DNA of 64,000 nt from Macrotis lagotis (Eukaryota > Chordata > Mammalia > Peramelemorphia > Peramelidae), in NCBI RefSeq assembly GCF_037893015.1, contig NC_133658.1, forward strand, positions 170,184,659-170,248,658. The letters run 5' to 3'. Under the pieces are notes generated by a model. The model made no database searches. It saw only the letters and a program-made list of their open reading frames with translations, and was not told the origin of the DNA. Below, piece by piece: positions 46,071 to 57,684 of this stretch. The position numbers and the translations under genes are program-made. The stretch's first letter is position 1; the number at the start of each line of letters is the position of its first letter.

Positions 46071-46180
46071 GCTCCTCGAGACTCCTTCACTTTATAGATG
46101 TGGAAACTGAGACTGGAGAGTAGAAGAAACTTATATAGGTTGTAAATGAGAGAACTGAGTTATGGACTTGCTTCCCATCA
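46071..46180 (-). repeat. MIR, right copy of the bracketing pair
   Basis: 'actttatagatgtggaaact', 'gagactggagagtagaagaa', 'tatataggttgtaaatgaga'. See 42185-42325. Confidence 0.6.
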
Positions 46181-46394
46181 TGGATTTATTAGGTATGCAT
46201 AATTTTGTATTGCAATTGGATGAGAGATAGTATGTAGATTAGAGAATTGACTTCAAAGACAAGAATACCTGGATTCACATTCCACCATTGGTACAGAACT
46301 ATTTTGCCTTTCTTTTAAAATGCTAACAACTTCTCTCCCTACTATAATTTCATCAACTGGGGGGGAGGGTAAGAGGTTAAAATCTCCCCTCTAC

Positions 46395-46447
46395 TGCATA
46401 TGCATACATATATACATATACACACATACATATACATATATATATAC

Positions 46448-46514
<67 letters not shown>

Positions 46515-46520
46515 TATACA
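46395..46520. repeat. (TA)n/(CATA)n microsatellite
   Basis: Degenerate CATA units, then a long TA run (46459-46507). It produces artefactual Tyr-Ile ORFs on both strands. Confidence 0.97.
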
Positions 46521-47089
46521 CTTTCTCCCTGAAGAAAACATATCCCTACTTGGAGTTTTTCCCAAATAAGGTTATGACTGACAAGGTTATCATGTTAGAA
46601 CTTCCCTGGAAATGGTCATTCTGAAGATGTGTCTGCTGCTCAGGAGACATGAGTCTGTAAATTATCTGTGATTTTACCATTGAATACTTAGTTATTGTGA
46701 TAAATAAAACATATAATCTGAGAACTTTGGAACTAGGTCTTTTTTGCCATAATGTGGTAACTGGACAAAAGAGAACTTTTTTTTGTTAGTTTTTTTTAAT
46801 GAAAATGACAATAGGGACTCATTGTTTAGATTCTTAAGTAAGACCACAATCCTGCATTGACTTCAGGTCAACCTGACCTGGCAAATGATTCCATGAGGGA
46901 ACCAAGTCAAAGAGCTAGTCCTTCCCAGTGTTCAAATCAATACCAAGAATCAGCTTCTGGATCTGTGCCACAAAAGCCACCATTCATCACAATGGCTTCT
47001 CTTACCTTTTTTCCATGGCTAGTTACTATGGCTGCCTGTGAAAACCAAAAGTAGTGAAACTGGTGGCACCAAAAAATTGCATTTGACAC
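46521..47089. other. No gene recognised
   Basis: A 65-codon plus ORF (46857-47054) has no known domain. Confidence 0.4.
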
Positions 47090-47230
47090 TAGATATTCAA
47101 CTGGGTTCGAATTCTGCCTTTGGTCATGATCACCTTAAGCAAGCCATTCAATCTCCTATTTCCATCTGTAAAATAAGGAAATTGTACTATATTGTATCTG
47201 GTGTCCATTCCGTTTCTCAGTCTATGATCC
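47090..47230 (+). repeat. MIR fragment
   Basis: 'aactgggttcgaattctgcc', 'caagccattcaatctcctat' and 'ccatctgtaaaataaggaaa' follow MIR order. Confidence 0.6.
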
Positions 47231-47789
47231 CATAAACTTCTTTTCTGATAAAACTAAAGGCCTGATTATCCTATTGTCTAGTCTCATAAATATCACACAG
47301 CATCTGCTTGAGGCGTAAGGGAAAGACTTCACCTGATCTTCCTGATGGCTATTCTACACATAAAGTTTTGTACTCTAGAAGTCCATAGACTAAAGAGTAT
47401 GTGTATGGACTAGATTATTCCTAAGGTCGTTTTCCAGATCTAAGCATTAATGAATTCTATAAGGTGATATTTTAGTAAAAATTCTTAAGTCAAAATACAG
47501 ACACTGATAAACCTTTTGGAGTAAAATCTCATTTATTTGGACATCACATGTCAACTTATTCAAAACAGAGACAAGAAGAAGTATGAAAGAAAAAAGAAAA
47601 GAAAAAGCTTCTGGCATACAAAATTAGTGCTTACCTCTTCCCCCAAAACATATGTGTTTTGTCCTTAAGAGAGCTCTCACTCAGAGCCTTTAACTCTGGT
47701 TATGCATATGATTTGAAAACTGATGGGGGTCTATTTTTTTAAACTATTTTCCCCTGTTTTCTTCACTAAGAAAAATGAACTTTGGACTG
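47231..47789. other. No feature seen
   Basis: No ORF or recognised repeat. Confidence 0.35.
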
Positions 47790-47984
47790 AAAAGGACATA
47801 CCAAAAATTGCTAATAGGGAGGTGATAGCCAATTAATAAAAGACATCTAGCTACACTTGATAATGTAAGGTGATTGGCCCAGATGAACTATATTCTAATA
47901 TAGTAAAATTGGGATGTGTGATTATTGAGTTACTGTTGGCAATCTTTGAGAGAGTAATGGTGTTTCATCAAGAATGGGAGAGTT

Positions 47985-48137
47985 GGGGCAGCTAGGTGGC
48001 TCAGTGGACAAAGTACCAGCCCGGGAGTCAGGAGTACCTGGGTTCAAATCCGGTCTCAGACACTTAATAATTACCTAGCTGTGTGGCTTTGGGCAAGCCA
48101 CTTAACCCCATTTGCCTTGCAAAAACCTAAAAAAAAA
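47985..48137 (+). mobile_element. Young CORE-SINE in L3, perfect TSD
   Basis: Full SINE ('ggggcagctaggtggctcag' to 'cttgcaaaaacctaaaaaaa') with a perfect 14-bp duplication (AGAATGGGAGAGTT) at 47971-47984 and 48138-48151. Confidence 0.95.
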
Positions 48138-48477
48138 AGAATGGGAGAGTTATCAAAGGAATGAAATAGATTAATCGTTATTCAAAGTTCTTAAAAAAGG
48201 AAAGAGAATGGATTTTTTGACCCATAAATCTGTGTTTAACTTTGATTCTTGACAATATTCCAAAAATATTATTTAAGGGACAATTGGTGATCATTTAGAA
48301 ATAGGAGAAGTTAAAAAAAAATAGGAGAAGTTATTCCAATGAAACAGTTTGACATTATCAAGAGTATATCATTTCAATTGTAACATAAAAAGGAAAGGTA
48401 CAAATAAAAACAGCTTAAAAATAAGTCATGCCAAATTCAATTCCTTTCTTTTCACTTTTATACTGATAATGGAGAAT

Positions 48478-48805
48478 TCACACAAGGCAGGTATTCACCT
48501 GGTGGTCAGAAGAAGCAATACAAGGGCATTCTCAAGAACTCTCTAAAGAACTTTGGTATTGATTGTGAGACATTGGAATAGGATCATCCAGCATATGGCT
48601 GCTTCCTCTATGAGCAAAGTAGAATTACTGTAGCTCAAAAGAAATGTGAGATGAATAAATTTAAAGACAGCTCCCTGTCTTTAATGTTCATACAATGATC
48701 ATACAAAGTGTGGCAGGGCCCTCAGACACAATCTACATTGACCCCAACATCATAGTGTCATTCTGTATTTCTTTGAACATAAAGGACAAACAACGACTAA
48801 ACTGG
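48478..48805 (+). pseudogene. LINE 3' end with GGQKK…FGID C-terminus
   Basis: From 48501 the plus strand reads GGQKKQYKGILKNSLKNFGI then DCETLE, a stop, and DHPAYGCFLYEQSRITVAQK. I recall this as the C-terminus of a vertebrate non-LTR reverse transcriptase ('GGQKKR.KDTLK.SLK.FGID…WETLA.DR..WR'), which in other copies ends with a CCHH zinc-finger-like motif. The 3' UTR 'gtgtcattctgtatttcttt' and 'aaaggacaaacaacgac' follows. The exact family is uncertain. It is inserted in, or fused to, the L3 relic, since L3 sequence resumes at about 48800. Confidence 0.6.
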
Positions 48806-49424
48806 TAGATTGAGGAATACCAGAAATATAATTTTCTAAATTGTAGCGAAGTATATGACATATATCTCAAGTTTTTGTTATAGAAAAGATTATGAGACTT
48901 GGACTAGATCCTAGTACAAACTGGGTTGACTCGGAACTGGTTGAATGATTAGCCTCAAAGAAGTCATGCAATGGTTTCACATCAACTTGAGAGTCTGTCT
49001 TCAACACAGTTACTAGGGATTATGTACTTGATCTGTGCTATTAAACACTACTATCAGTGACAATTTAAATAATGGCATAGAAAGTATCCCAATTGAACTT
49101 TTACATGACAAAAACTGATAAGAATAGCGAACACAGAAGAACCAAATATTTTTTGGTCAGACTATTAAACCAAATCTAAAAAGGTATCATTTTACAGGAA
49201 TAAACATTTAATGTGACACTTTGGTTCCAAAGATTAATTTCATAAATACATATCAAGAAAGGTGTGACAAGGAAAAACATTTAAAAATATTTTTAAAAGA
49301 TCTTGGGATTTTAATGTTCAAATCGAGTCAACAGTGTGAATTAATAGCAGCCTAGAAAGTTAATGGAATCTAAATCTACATTAAGATGGTACAGTGTCCA
49401 TAATTAAGTAATTATAACACCACA

Positions 49425-49490
49425 AAATTAGAACTGGAAGGGAACCTAGAAGTCATTTACTCCAATTGACCTTTCTGTTATTCCCTATAT
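49425..49490 (-). repeat. MIR-like fragment
   Basis: 'aaaattagaactggaaggga' and 'acctagaagtcatttactcc' match the 'gagctggaagggaccttagaggtcat' family. Confidence 0.5.
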
Positions 49491-49497
49491 CAGTCAG

Positions 49498-49722
49498 ACC
49501 ATAGAGTAACTAGGTGGTTTAAGTCTGAATGTGGGAAGACTTAACTTCCTGAGTTCAATTCTGGCTTCAGATATTTACTAGTCGTGTGACCCTGTGTCAC
49601 CTACTCCTATTTGTAAAATGAGGTGGAGAAGCAAATGGCAAACCACTCCATTATTTCTGCCATGAAAACTTTAATTGGGGTCACAAAGAGTCAAACATTA
49701 CTGAAACACTTAAATGACAACA
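49498..49722 (+). mobile_element. RTE-tailed SINE in L3
   Basis: 'atagagtaactaggtggttt', 'tcgtgtgaccctgtgtcacc', 'ggcaaaccactccattattt', 'ggggtcacaaagagtcaaac'. Confidence 0.82.
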
Positions 49723-50194
49723 CCTGGAGAATTGAGTTCCTTTCAAAGTATACTTCTTAGGAAAGTTAAAAATAAGCTGTTTCCAAATAAAAGCAACCAG
49801 GCTGGTGAAAAGCACCAGGTTAATGCCTCAAGGTGATTAACTGAACATACTCAGCTGCTGAAAATAGAAAACTAGAGAGAAAGGGGATATGATCAAAAGC
49901 TTTGAGGCTATAAATAACTGTCACATAGAATATAGATTGAACTTACTTTTGCCCCAGAATTGAGAACTAAGAGCACTGAGCAGAATTTAAAGAGAAATAT
50001 TAGTTTGGCGATTAAAAAAATTCAACAATGAAAATTAACCAAGAGGAATGGGCAGAATGGCTTCCCCCACCCCATTAGAGAGCTTTAAGTAAAAAGTGAA
50101 TGACCATTTATTGGTTATGATGTGGAGAACACTTTTATTCAGGGATGGATTGTATTAAATGATTTCTTAAGTCTGAGATTGTGTATAATTTACT

Positions 50195-50300
50195 TCTAAA
50201 ACCAGAATGTAAACTCCCCTTAAGGGACTCTGAATTGTTTACTTTTGTATCTCCCACAGTGCTCTATTGATAATTAGTATTTTATAATTAGATAGTGAAT
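50195..50300 (+). repeat. L2 3' end
   Basis: 'ccagaatgtaaactcccctt', 'gtttacttttgtatctccca' and 'cagtgctctattgataatta' are L2 3'-end words. Confidence 0.6.
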
Positions 50301-51584
50301 GATCATCATTCAAGGTCAATATCTGTACTGACTAATTTAGATGCAGAAAGACTTATAAACAAAACCCTGAACCTTCTTTCATTTAGGAGGAGAATGTTAG
50401 CAAGATGTATACATCTATCTTCCTCTTCTTTATAAGATTTCCAGTAGAACAACCCATGTCCTTTTATTGATGGATAAATTATATAGATCAGCAAACTTAG
50501 CACATATTTGCACTATACAGAATTAAATAAATATTGGCTTCTGTCAAGGGGGAATATAATTTATCTTGAGAATTCATTATTGATTAAGGAAATGATAAAT
50601 TTTAATTTAAAACAAAGAGCATGGCTGGCCTTCATAGAGAATAGGAAACTGCTAACCAAGTGTAATTCTGGGAAACTAGAGAAAAAAAATTAGGCCCACT
50701 CAAAAATCTCTCTCCTACTACTAGTCAGACACAGTATCTGAAATTCCCATCCTTAGAATTATATCAATTCATGTTTAAATATAAAGGATCTAGACATTAA
50801 TCTTTTGGCACCTTTTATCAAATTTTTGGCTCAGCTCTCCTCCAAATCTACATACCCCCCATTCCACTGAAGTGTTCCCACTTATCAGTTCTGACCTACC
50901 ATTGCCAGATGAGTCATATTCAGGGTTTGGTTCTTCCCTAATTAGAAGAGCATAAGAGATCCCTCACTGAGGAAGGCAATTGCTTCAGTTATCAAGGTCA
51001 TCAACTGTGCCAAAGCCTCAGGTCTATTTTGCTGCACTCCTTTGCCCTGTCTATGTGTGCTTGTGAGTGGGTGTATTTCCTAGTGCCAGTCTGTCTGCAA
51101 AGACTTGTTTACCCATTTTGACTTTTTCTTCAGCGATTCCAACCTCTGGGTTTCTGCCTGCCTATTTCTAATTCACAGTTACTTCACCCTCTGGTGAAAT
51201 GCTCTGATTTCTCCTCTCATAGCTATTTTATTCATGTATTATCTTGCCCTAACATTTCAGCTCATTTCTTTCCTGGTTGGCTTGGACCCCCTAGTCCTAC
51301 TTTCTATTCTAGAGCTTCTGGTGGGTTGTTCCTGGGTCATGTTCTGTTCATGATCTGCAATCATCTTTAATTCTCAAGCAGGAATCTCATTGCAGGAATA
51401 ATTCTGATGATCTAAGAAAGGAATGTAGGTTTGGTCATTTTGAAAAAGTTTGGCTAATACAGGGGTGGGAAAAAGAAATAACAGGAGAAATAGAAAAGAA
51501 TAGAAGAAGAAGGTTTAAGTGTGATTTCTGGACAATGGGGGCAGCTTGGAAGCACTGAGAACTTAGTAAGAACTTAGGATAAAG
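50301..51584. other. No gene recognised
   Basis: About 1.3 kb. Two ORFs of 65 and 61 codons (50306-50503 minus, 50508-50693 plus) have no known domain. 50870-51370 is moderately GC-rich and shows no repeat I know. Confidence 0.4.
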
Positions 51585-51750
51585 TGGGAGGGCATAGTGC
51601 AAAGAATGTTAGATTCGGAAAGAAGATCTGGGTTCAAGTTCTGGCTCTAAGATTTATTTAGTGACCCTGGACAAGTGGATCATTTTCCTTATCTACATTG
51701 GGCTGGGATTGGGCTAGATGCCCTTTAAGATCTCATGCTTCTTTGAAATT
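51585..51750 (+). repeat. MIR
   Basis: 'agtgcaaagaatgttagatt', 'gggttcaagttctggctcta', 'gtgaccctggacaagtggat', 'atgccctttaagatctcatg'. Confidence 0.65.
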
Positions 51751-51764
51751 ACACTGTATCAATA

Positions 51765-51850
51765 GATCAACTAGACACTGTGGAGACAGAGGCAAAAAAA
51801 AAAACAGTCTTTGCCTTCATAGGGTTGTTGTTCTATTTTGAGGGAAACAA
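51765..51850 (-). repeat. L2 3' tip
   Basis: 'actagacactgtggagacag' and 'cagtctttgccttcataggg' are reverse L2. An AT-rich gap to 52010 follows with no feature. Confidence 0.55.
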
Positions 51851-52014
51851 TGTAATTCAATACAATACAATAAATGATAATAGAATATATAATAATTATA
51901 ATATAAACAAATGTTATAGATAATAGTTATAGAATAATTTATAAGTAATGTAACACACATAAATAAAAATATGTATACAAAATAATTGTGAGATAATTTT
52001 TGTTGGTATGGTAC

Positions 52015-52240
52015 AGTGACTAGAGTCATGAAAACCTGAGATCAAGTCAAGTCTCAGAAACTTGCTAACAGTGTGACCCTGGGAATATCATTTAACTCCT
52101 GTTGGCTTCAGTTTCTTCATCTATAAAATGGAGTTAATAATAGCACCTGCTTTCCAGGGTTGTTGTGAGAATGGAATGAGCTAATAAAGATCGCAAAGTG
52201 ATTAGCACAGTGCCTGAGACATTGTAGTTGTGGTTTGCAT
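52015..52240 (+). repeat. MIR, nearly complete
   Basis: 'gtgtgaccctgggaatatca', 'cagtttcttcatctataaaa', 'taatagcacctgctttccag', 'attagcacagtgcctgagac'. Confidence 0.8.
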
Positions 52241-52249
52241 ATATGCATT

Positions 52250-52860
52250 GAGATCAGAAAAACTTCATAGACTGAACTGGATTTGGGGAGAAGATAAGGA
52301 TCCCAAGAGCTAGAGAGGAGGAGAAAATGCTTTCCAAGAATGGGAGACAGCTTTGCAAAGGCAGAGTTGAGAGGAATGCTGTTTATGAGGGAAATTAAGC
52401 AGGCTATTTTGGGTTTCTTCCTTTATGACTCAAAATGGAGGAATGATGTGTAATGGAAAGTTAGACTGGAGCCAGATTTTGAAGGACTCTGAATGCCAGA
52501 TATAAGTTTATCCTGAGGGTAATAGGAAGAAAAAAAAATGCTCCTGGAGCTTTTTGAACAGGGTAGTGACATCATAAAATCTCTGCTTTGAGACCCTTGG
52601 TGGTGATGATGGATTGAGGAGCAAGAGACATGAAGGAAGGAGCTCAAATAGAAGATCATCACAATTTTCCAAGTAAGAAGTAATGAGCATTTTTAATTAA
52701 AAGTAATTAGAACATTATATGAGTGGAAAAAGGAATAGTTTCAAGAGATTCTATGGAAGGAGATTTGATGAGACCTGGGAACTGATTGAGGCAAAAGGGA
52801 GAGTAAAGAATCAAGACAGGTTGAGGTTTTGAATCTGAGTGACTGATAAAATGTAGTGCC
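52250..52860 (-). repeat. L2 segment
   Basis: 'tgctttccaagaatgggaga', 'gcagagttgagaggaatgct', 'tgaacagggtagtgacatca' and 'gtaatgagcatttttaatta' follow reverse L2. The overlapping minus ORFs at 52423-52690 are not meaningful. Confidence 0.6.
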
Positions 52861-54189
52861 CTAAGTTCTACTTAGAACCTAATACAAACCCTGACAAGCT
52901 TTATTTTAAGTACTAATTTTAATAAATAAGCCCTGACTTTCATCATAAGGACAATTGTAAATTAGTTCTTTATAATATATTGCTTTTATAACATCTATCA
53001 ATGATAAAATGACCATGAAGATGTGGGTGAAGTACTCAACATCTCAGTATTGGCTTCCTGCTTTCAATTTCTCTAGTGATAGGTCAATAGAAAGAAATGC
53101 TGATTTTGGTATAAAAGGATGTGAGTTTGAATTATTCCCCTGTCACTGCCACTAACCATCTCTAATGACTTTGATAACAATCCAAGTTTTCAATAGGCTT
53201 TAAAACAAGTGAGATCCCTAAAGACTAAAGTACTTCATTTTCATGACATGTGACAGGGTACAAAATTGTGCTATAATCCAATTCCATCTAAGAATTTCTA
53301 TAATTCCAGAATGATTCTATTTCTCAGTATGCCAATATAATTATCAGAGCCCACCATTCTTTCAATGGAGATATGAGTTTCAGTCCCAATGAAAGTTTTA
53401 AAAAATCTCTAACCCTTTTTGGGGATGAATGATTCACAATCTGATGAAAATGCCAGATCTTACACACTCACTTGGATATATTATGGAATATCTTTGAATT
53501 TAAAAAATGAATTACGTCAATATAAATGAAATTTCCTCCAATTTTTAGTAGTCTGGTCTTTGTATTGTCTTACCCATAGCAAAACTTTTTCTTCATAATA
53601 ATACTAATTAAGAACTGCAATTTTATTGATCTTTTCACTGTTCTTCTAACTTCAAGAAACCTATGTCATAGTCTAGATTAATTGATAATAGCCCCTCCAA
53701 GGTTCAAGACTCTTTCAAGACCATTACTTCTTTTCTAATAATTTGGTTGTTTCCCAACAAGAATTTGTCAAGGGTTTTTTTTAATTTTCAGTCATTCTTT
53801 CCTGATCTTATTTCATTGTGCGTTTGAATGATCCTATGATCCTTGAAATATTTGATTTACACATAGCAATAGCCACCACAGTAATACTGAGTGTTGCTTA
53901 AGAGCTACAACTTTTGCACATTTTCTAAAATTTCTTAAAATCAAAAATACAATGAAGGAGGACAATGAAAAATGTTCATCCAGCAGCCAACTGACAGTGC
54001 TAATGAAAGGTGAGCAAAAAGGTTCACTCTGGTTTCATCTGGCTATGGTCTAGCCTTATTAGTCAAGCTAATGTCAACAGAAGGCACATGCATGATCATT
54101 GAGATCACAAAAATCAAATTATATCAAAATTATTGCTTGTTCTAAGAAACCTACACAATTTTATATATCTTTCCCCTTGTCAGTTCATT
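52861..54189. other. No gene recognised
   Basis: About 1.3 kb of AT-rich sequence with at most a faint MIR-like patch near 53080-53230. No ORF of 60 codons or more. Confidence 0.4.
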
Positions 54190-54770
54190 CTCAACACAGT
54201 TCCAGAAGTAATATTCCCAAAGAGCAGTTCTATCAATCCTGCTCAATAAACTCCAACATTTCCCTGTTGCCTTGAGGATAAAATATAGACTCCTTTGTTT
54301 GACATTAAAAAGTCCTTTATTATATAGCTACAACCTAACTTTTGAGGTTTAACACATATTACATCCTTCTCATACATCTTACCTTCCAACCAAACTGTCC
54401 TTTTTGCCATTCCTTACATATGACACCATTTGTCATTTCTATGCCTTTTTACATGCTACCCCTTCCCTCACCTTCCTACCTCCCCTTGCTGGGAAAGCAT
54501 TCTACTTTGAATTAGTCTCTAAGAATACTAGTTTCTTTCCAAGGTCAATTCAAGTGTCACTTTCTACTGGGAAATTTTCCTAAGTCCCACAGTTATTAGT
54601 GCCTCTCTCTCTTCAAATTATTTCATATTTACTTTGTATATATTCTATATTCAGGTATATATATTTTTATTTATTATATGCATAATATGTCCCAAGCTCA
54701 TCAAAGGTGGAATACATTGTATTTTATATTTTTAATCCCCTATTCCTAGGGCAAAGTAGACAAGTGAAGA
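54190..54770 (+). repeat. L2 3' region
   Basis: 'gttgccttgaggataaaata', 'cctacctccccttgctggga', 'gtcaattcaagtgtcacttt', 'ctcatcaaaggtggaataca' are L2 words in order. Confidence 0.65.
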
Positions 54771-54794
54771 CTATGGATTGGTGCATATACTCAC

Positions 54795-54834
54795 AAATAC
54801 ACACATACATACACACACACACACACACACAGGT
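54795..54834. repeat. (CA)n microsatellite
   Basis: Interrupted CA repeat: 'cacaaatacacacatacata', then about eleven CA units. Confidence 0.95.
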
Positions 54835-55251
54835 TCACATGACAAATCACTCATCACATCAGAAATGATAGATGTATTGGGGACAGTCTATCAACGGGGG
54901 AGAAAAAGTGCTGAATTGGTCAGATAGCAAAAATGATGTACATTAGATATTACTCCAAAATACCTGAAGTAGTGAAATGGGAGATCAAAAACTAGACAGG
55001 ATTGTCCAACAATCTTGCTCTCTGGATGAAGATGGAAATTGAAAGTAGAGGATCATTAATTTAGAGATTCAGTGGATCTGCCATCACAGTATGATTGAAC
55101 ATTCAAAAATAGAATTTAGACCATTTTTTATGGTGCAGGATTTCTTAAATTGGTTGGGTTTTCTTCTAAGTCTCAAGATTACCTGTGAAATTCATTAAGG
55201 ATATTTATTGGTTCCAGATAAAGTTCAAAAAATAAAGCAATGACCAAAAGT
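54835..55251. other. No feature seen
   Basis: No ORF or recognised repeat. Confidence 0.35.
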
Positions 55252-55442
55252 TACAAGGTCATAGATTTAGAACTTGAATGGACCTTGGAGACTGAGCCTA
55301 ATGCCTTCCCTACACACAATCATTTTAACATATGGAAACCAAGACAGAGATAAAGTAACTCACCCAGGATCTGAGGCTAGATTTGAAAGCAGGTCTTCCT
55401 ATCTCTAGGTCCAACATTTCACCCACTGTATGTCCTAGCTAC
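55252..55442 (-). repeat. Old MIR-like repeat
   Basis: 'agatttagaacttgaatgga', 'ccttggagactgagcctaat', 'aaagtaactcacccaggatc', 'aaagcaggtcttcctatctc'. A more complete member of the family at 8985 and 34700. Confidence 0.6.
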
Positions 55443-56854
55443 AAGAAAGTCATGAGAGGTCTCTCTTCCATGCTGAGAGGGAGAATGATATTTCATAGTT
55501 AACTAGGATACAAAAAAAGGCATGATCGAAACAAAATATTTGAGCAATGTTTAAGGAAGAAAATACCTTTAGCTGAGAAAGTCAAAAACTATCCCTGGTC
55601 CTCTGTGGCAAATACGGGAAGAGCTAAACCCTAAATTCTAGCATTCATTCAGATGCAGATGCATTTAGTTGTTAGATATAACAAAATTAAGGGTCTGCAA
55701 AGCAATAGAATTATTAATGCTATGCTTACCATTTTCATCTCATTGGAATGAGTAAGCAACTGACTCAAACCACTAAGTTTTCAGCTAATAAACCCACTGT
55801 TTGGGTCTCATAGGATCCATCTGTGTGCCATCTGTTCTACATGATCCACTCAGAATGTCTTCTTGAGATGGAGTTTCTTCAGGATGCCAGCCACTCTTCT
55901 GTAGACTTCATTTTTCATGTCATTCTGAACATTCAAGGTAGCTTTTGAAGGGAGGTTACTAGGATCAAGAAGGCTTCATTATAATAAGCATGGATCTTGA
56001 AGGAAATCAGGAATTGCAATAGTTGAACATGCTCTCCCTTCCATAGACCTTCTAACCTTTCTGTGTTCTGTATTTCTTACTCTGTTGAAACATACTATTT
56101 AAGAGAAATGTTTTGAAACTACAATCAAATATTTTCTAAAGCCATCTATGTCCAAATATAAATGAAGACTCTAGGTTAGACTAGTTAATTTGGGTGTTTA
56201 TATTCCCACATAGATTTCCCCTTAGTGCTATGTACTCAGAATTTCTCAGTTCTAATCCAATCCAACACTCACTGGGGAATACCTCTAAATGATGTTTTCC
56301 TTTAATGTCACTGTTAATGAGGTCAGTTTGCATTTCTCCAGTTATCCAAAATATTTCTGAAATGAACTTCTCCTTGTGGTTTAGGGCCACAAGTGGAGAA
56401 AGACAGTTTTTCTTCATCCTGTTGATTACCATTGGGAAATGATTACTTCTTCTGTACAGTTTCACACACAATAACTAATCAAATAATCCATTGGGGGAAA
56501 ATAATTGGTTAACTATTAGATAAGCAGCTTAAATGTCAGACACAGCAATGTCTACAAATAGGAAAACAAAATTAGCACATTAATTATTTTTGTTTGCAGT
56601 TCTATTTGGGAAGGACAGTGATTTCTTTGCTTAAGGAAAAAATCTTTTTACTACAAGTTTCCTTATAAAAAGTATTCAGTAATCATGATTTCCTATATGG
56701 AAATGTGCAACTGGGATTTATACATTCTTTTTCATTTAACTCATGAAAATTATTTCTCATTGCCAAGAACAACTGAGTGCAATGAAATAAGAAATCCTAA
56801 ATTTAAAAAAAGGAAGGAATCGGATAAACTTCAACTATAAATATATTAGCATTG
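55443..56854. other. No gene recognised
   Basis: About 1.4 kb. A 96-codon minus ORF at 56181-56471 is the longest open frame here. Its translation (KKNCLSPLVALNHKEKFISE …) matches nothing I recognise and it has no neighbouring exon signals. Confidence 0.4.
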
Positions 56855-56930
56855 TTATGAGGATGAAATGAGATTTTTGTCAAAATTAGCACAGTTCCTG
56901 GCAAATAGTAGGTATATAATAAATGCTCGT
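56855..56930 (+). repeat. MIR 3' end
   Basis: 'tgttatgaggatgaaatgag', 'agcacagttcctggcaaata' and 'gtaggtatataataaatgct' give the 3' part of MIR/L2-tail. Confidence 0.6.
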
Positions 56931-56944
56931 TTTCTTTTTCCTTT

Positions 56945-57093
56945 TTTTTAGGTTTTTGTAAGGCAAATGGGGTTAAGTGGCTTGCCCAAGGCCACACAGC
57001 TAGGTAATTATTAAGTGTCTGAGACCAGATTTGAACCCAGGTACTCCTGACTCCAGGGCCAGTGCTCTGTCCACTGCGCCACCTAGCCACCCC
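56945..57093 (-). mobile_element. Young CORE-SINE, minus strand
   Basis: Reverse complement with head 'gcgccacctagccacccc'. A 12-bp duplication (TCTTTTTCCTTT) lies at 56933-56944 and 57094-57105. It landed directly after a MIR tail. Confidence 0.92.
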
Positions 57094-57239
57094 TCTTTTT
57101 CCTTTTCTTAATAAATTTACTTTTCACCCATTTTCACAGACAGTAGCTTTAGTTATAAGTCTTCATCCCTCATTTGACCAATGGAAAGCAAGAGATCAAG
57201 TTTGGGGATTTTTCATAAATGACAAAAATCTTAAATGGT

Positions 57240-57400
57240 ATTATTTCCTCATCTCATCTGATCATTAAAACAGACCCCAGCTGCTCTTATCCCTATTTTA
57301 CAGTTGAGGACAATGAAGCTGAGAGGATAGAAGACCTGCCCAGATTAACAGAGTCTGAGGCAGGATGTGAATCCAGTTCTTTTTTTTCTGATTCTAAATT
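57240..57400 (-). repeat. MIR fragment
   Basis: 'cctattttacagttgaggac', 'gaagctgagaggatagaaga' and 'gtctgaggcaggatgtgaat' are reverse MIR. Confidence 0.6.
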
Positions 57401-57684
57401 TAGAACATTGGATTTGGTGACATCACTGAAGAAAATTTCTTCAATAGAGTAATTTGAGATGGAAGCCCAGGTTTAAGAGACTGAAGAGAATGAAGCAATG
57501 GGGTCAGCAAGTTATGTTATCTAATATTTGACCAATGACTATTCCCAAAATGAATTGTGGTTATTTTTTTAATTAGATGAGTGCCAGAGACTTTTAGTCC
57601 AATATTTCTAAACACATCATTTGCTTCTATTGGGAGTCAGCACTAAGGATGATAGGAGAAGGAAAAGAATAGGAAGAACATCTT

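Larger units (their letters stand above)
47790..50230 (+). pseudogene. L3/CR1 reverse-transcriptase relic with insertions
   Basis: L3 (CR1 clade) sequence in the correct order: 'ggcccagatgaactatattc', 'tggcaatctttgagagagta', 'tgattcttgacaatattcca', 'aagtcatgccaaattcaatt', 'aaactggtagattgaggaat', 'actgggttgactcggaactg', 'gatcttgggattttaatgtt', 'gagtcaacagtgtgaattaa', 'aagaggaatgggcagaatgg'. This covers the reverse-transcriptase fingers-to-thumb and C-terminus plus the 3' UTR. The host is cut by a young SINE (47985-48137), another LINE fragment (about 48478-48805) and a MIR-like plus RTE-SINE block (49425-49722). No open frame survives. L3 was active before the mammalian radiation, so this is an ancient scaffold. 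Confidence 0.78.

Noticed and set aside
46320..46624. Tyr-Ile repeat ORFs on both strands
   Set aside because: Translation of a TA/CATA microsatellite.
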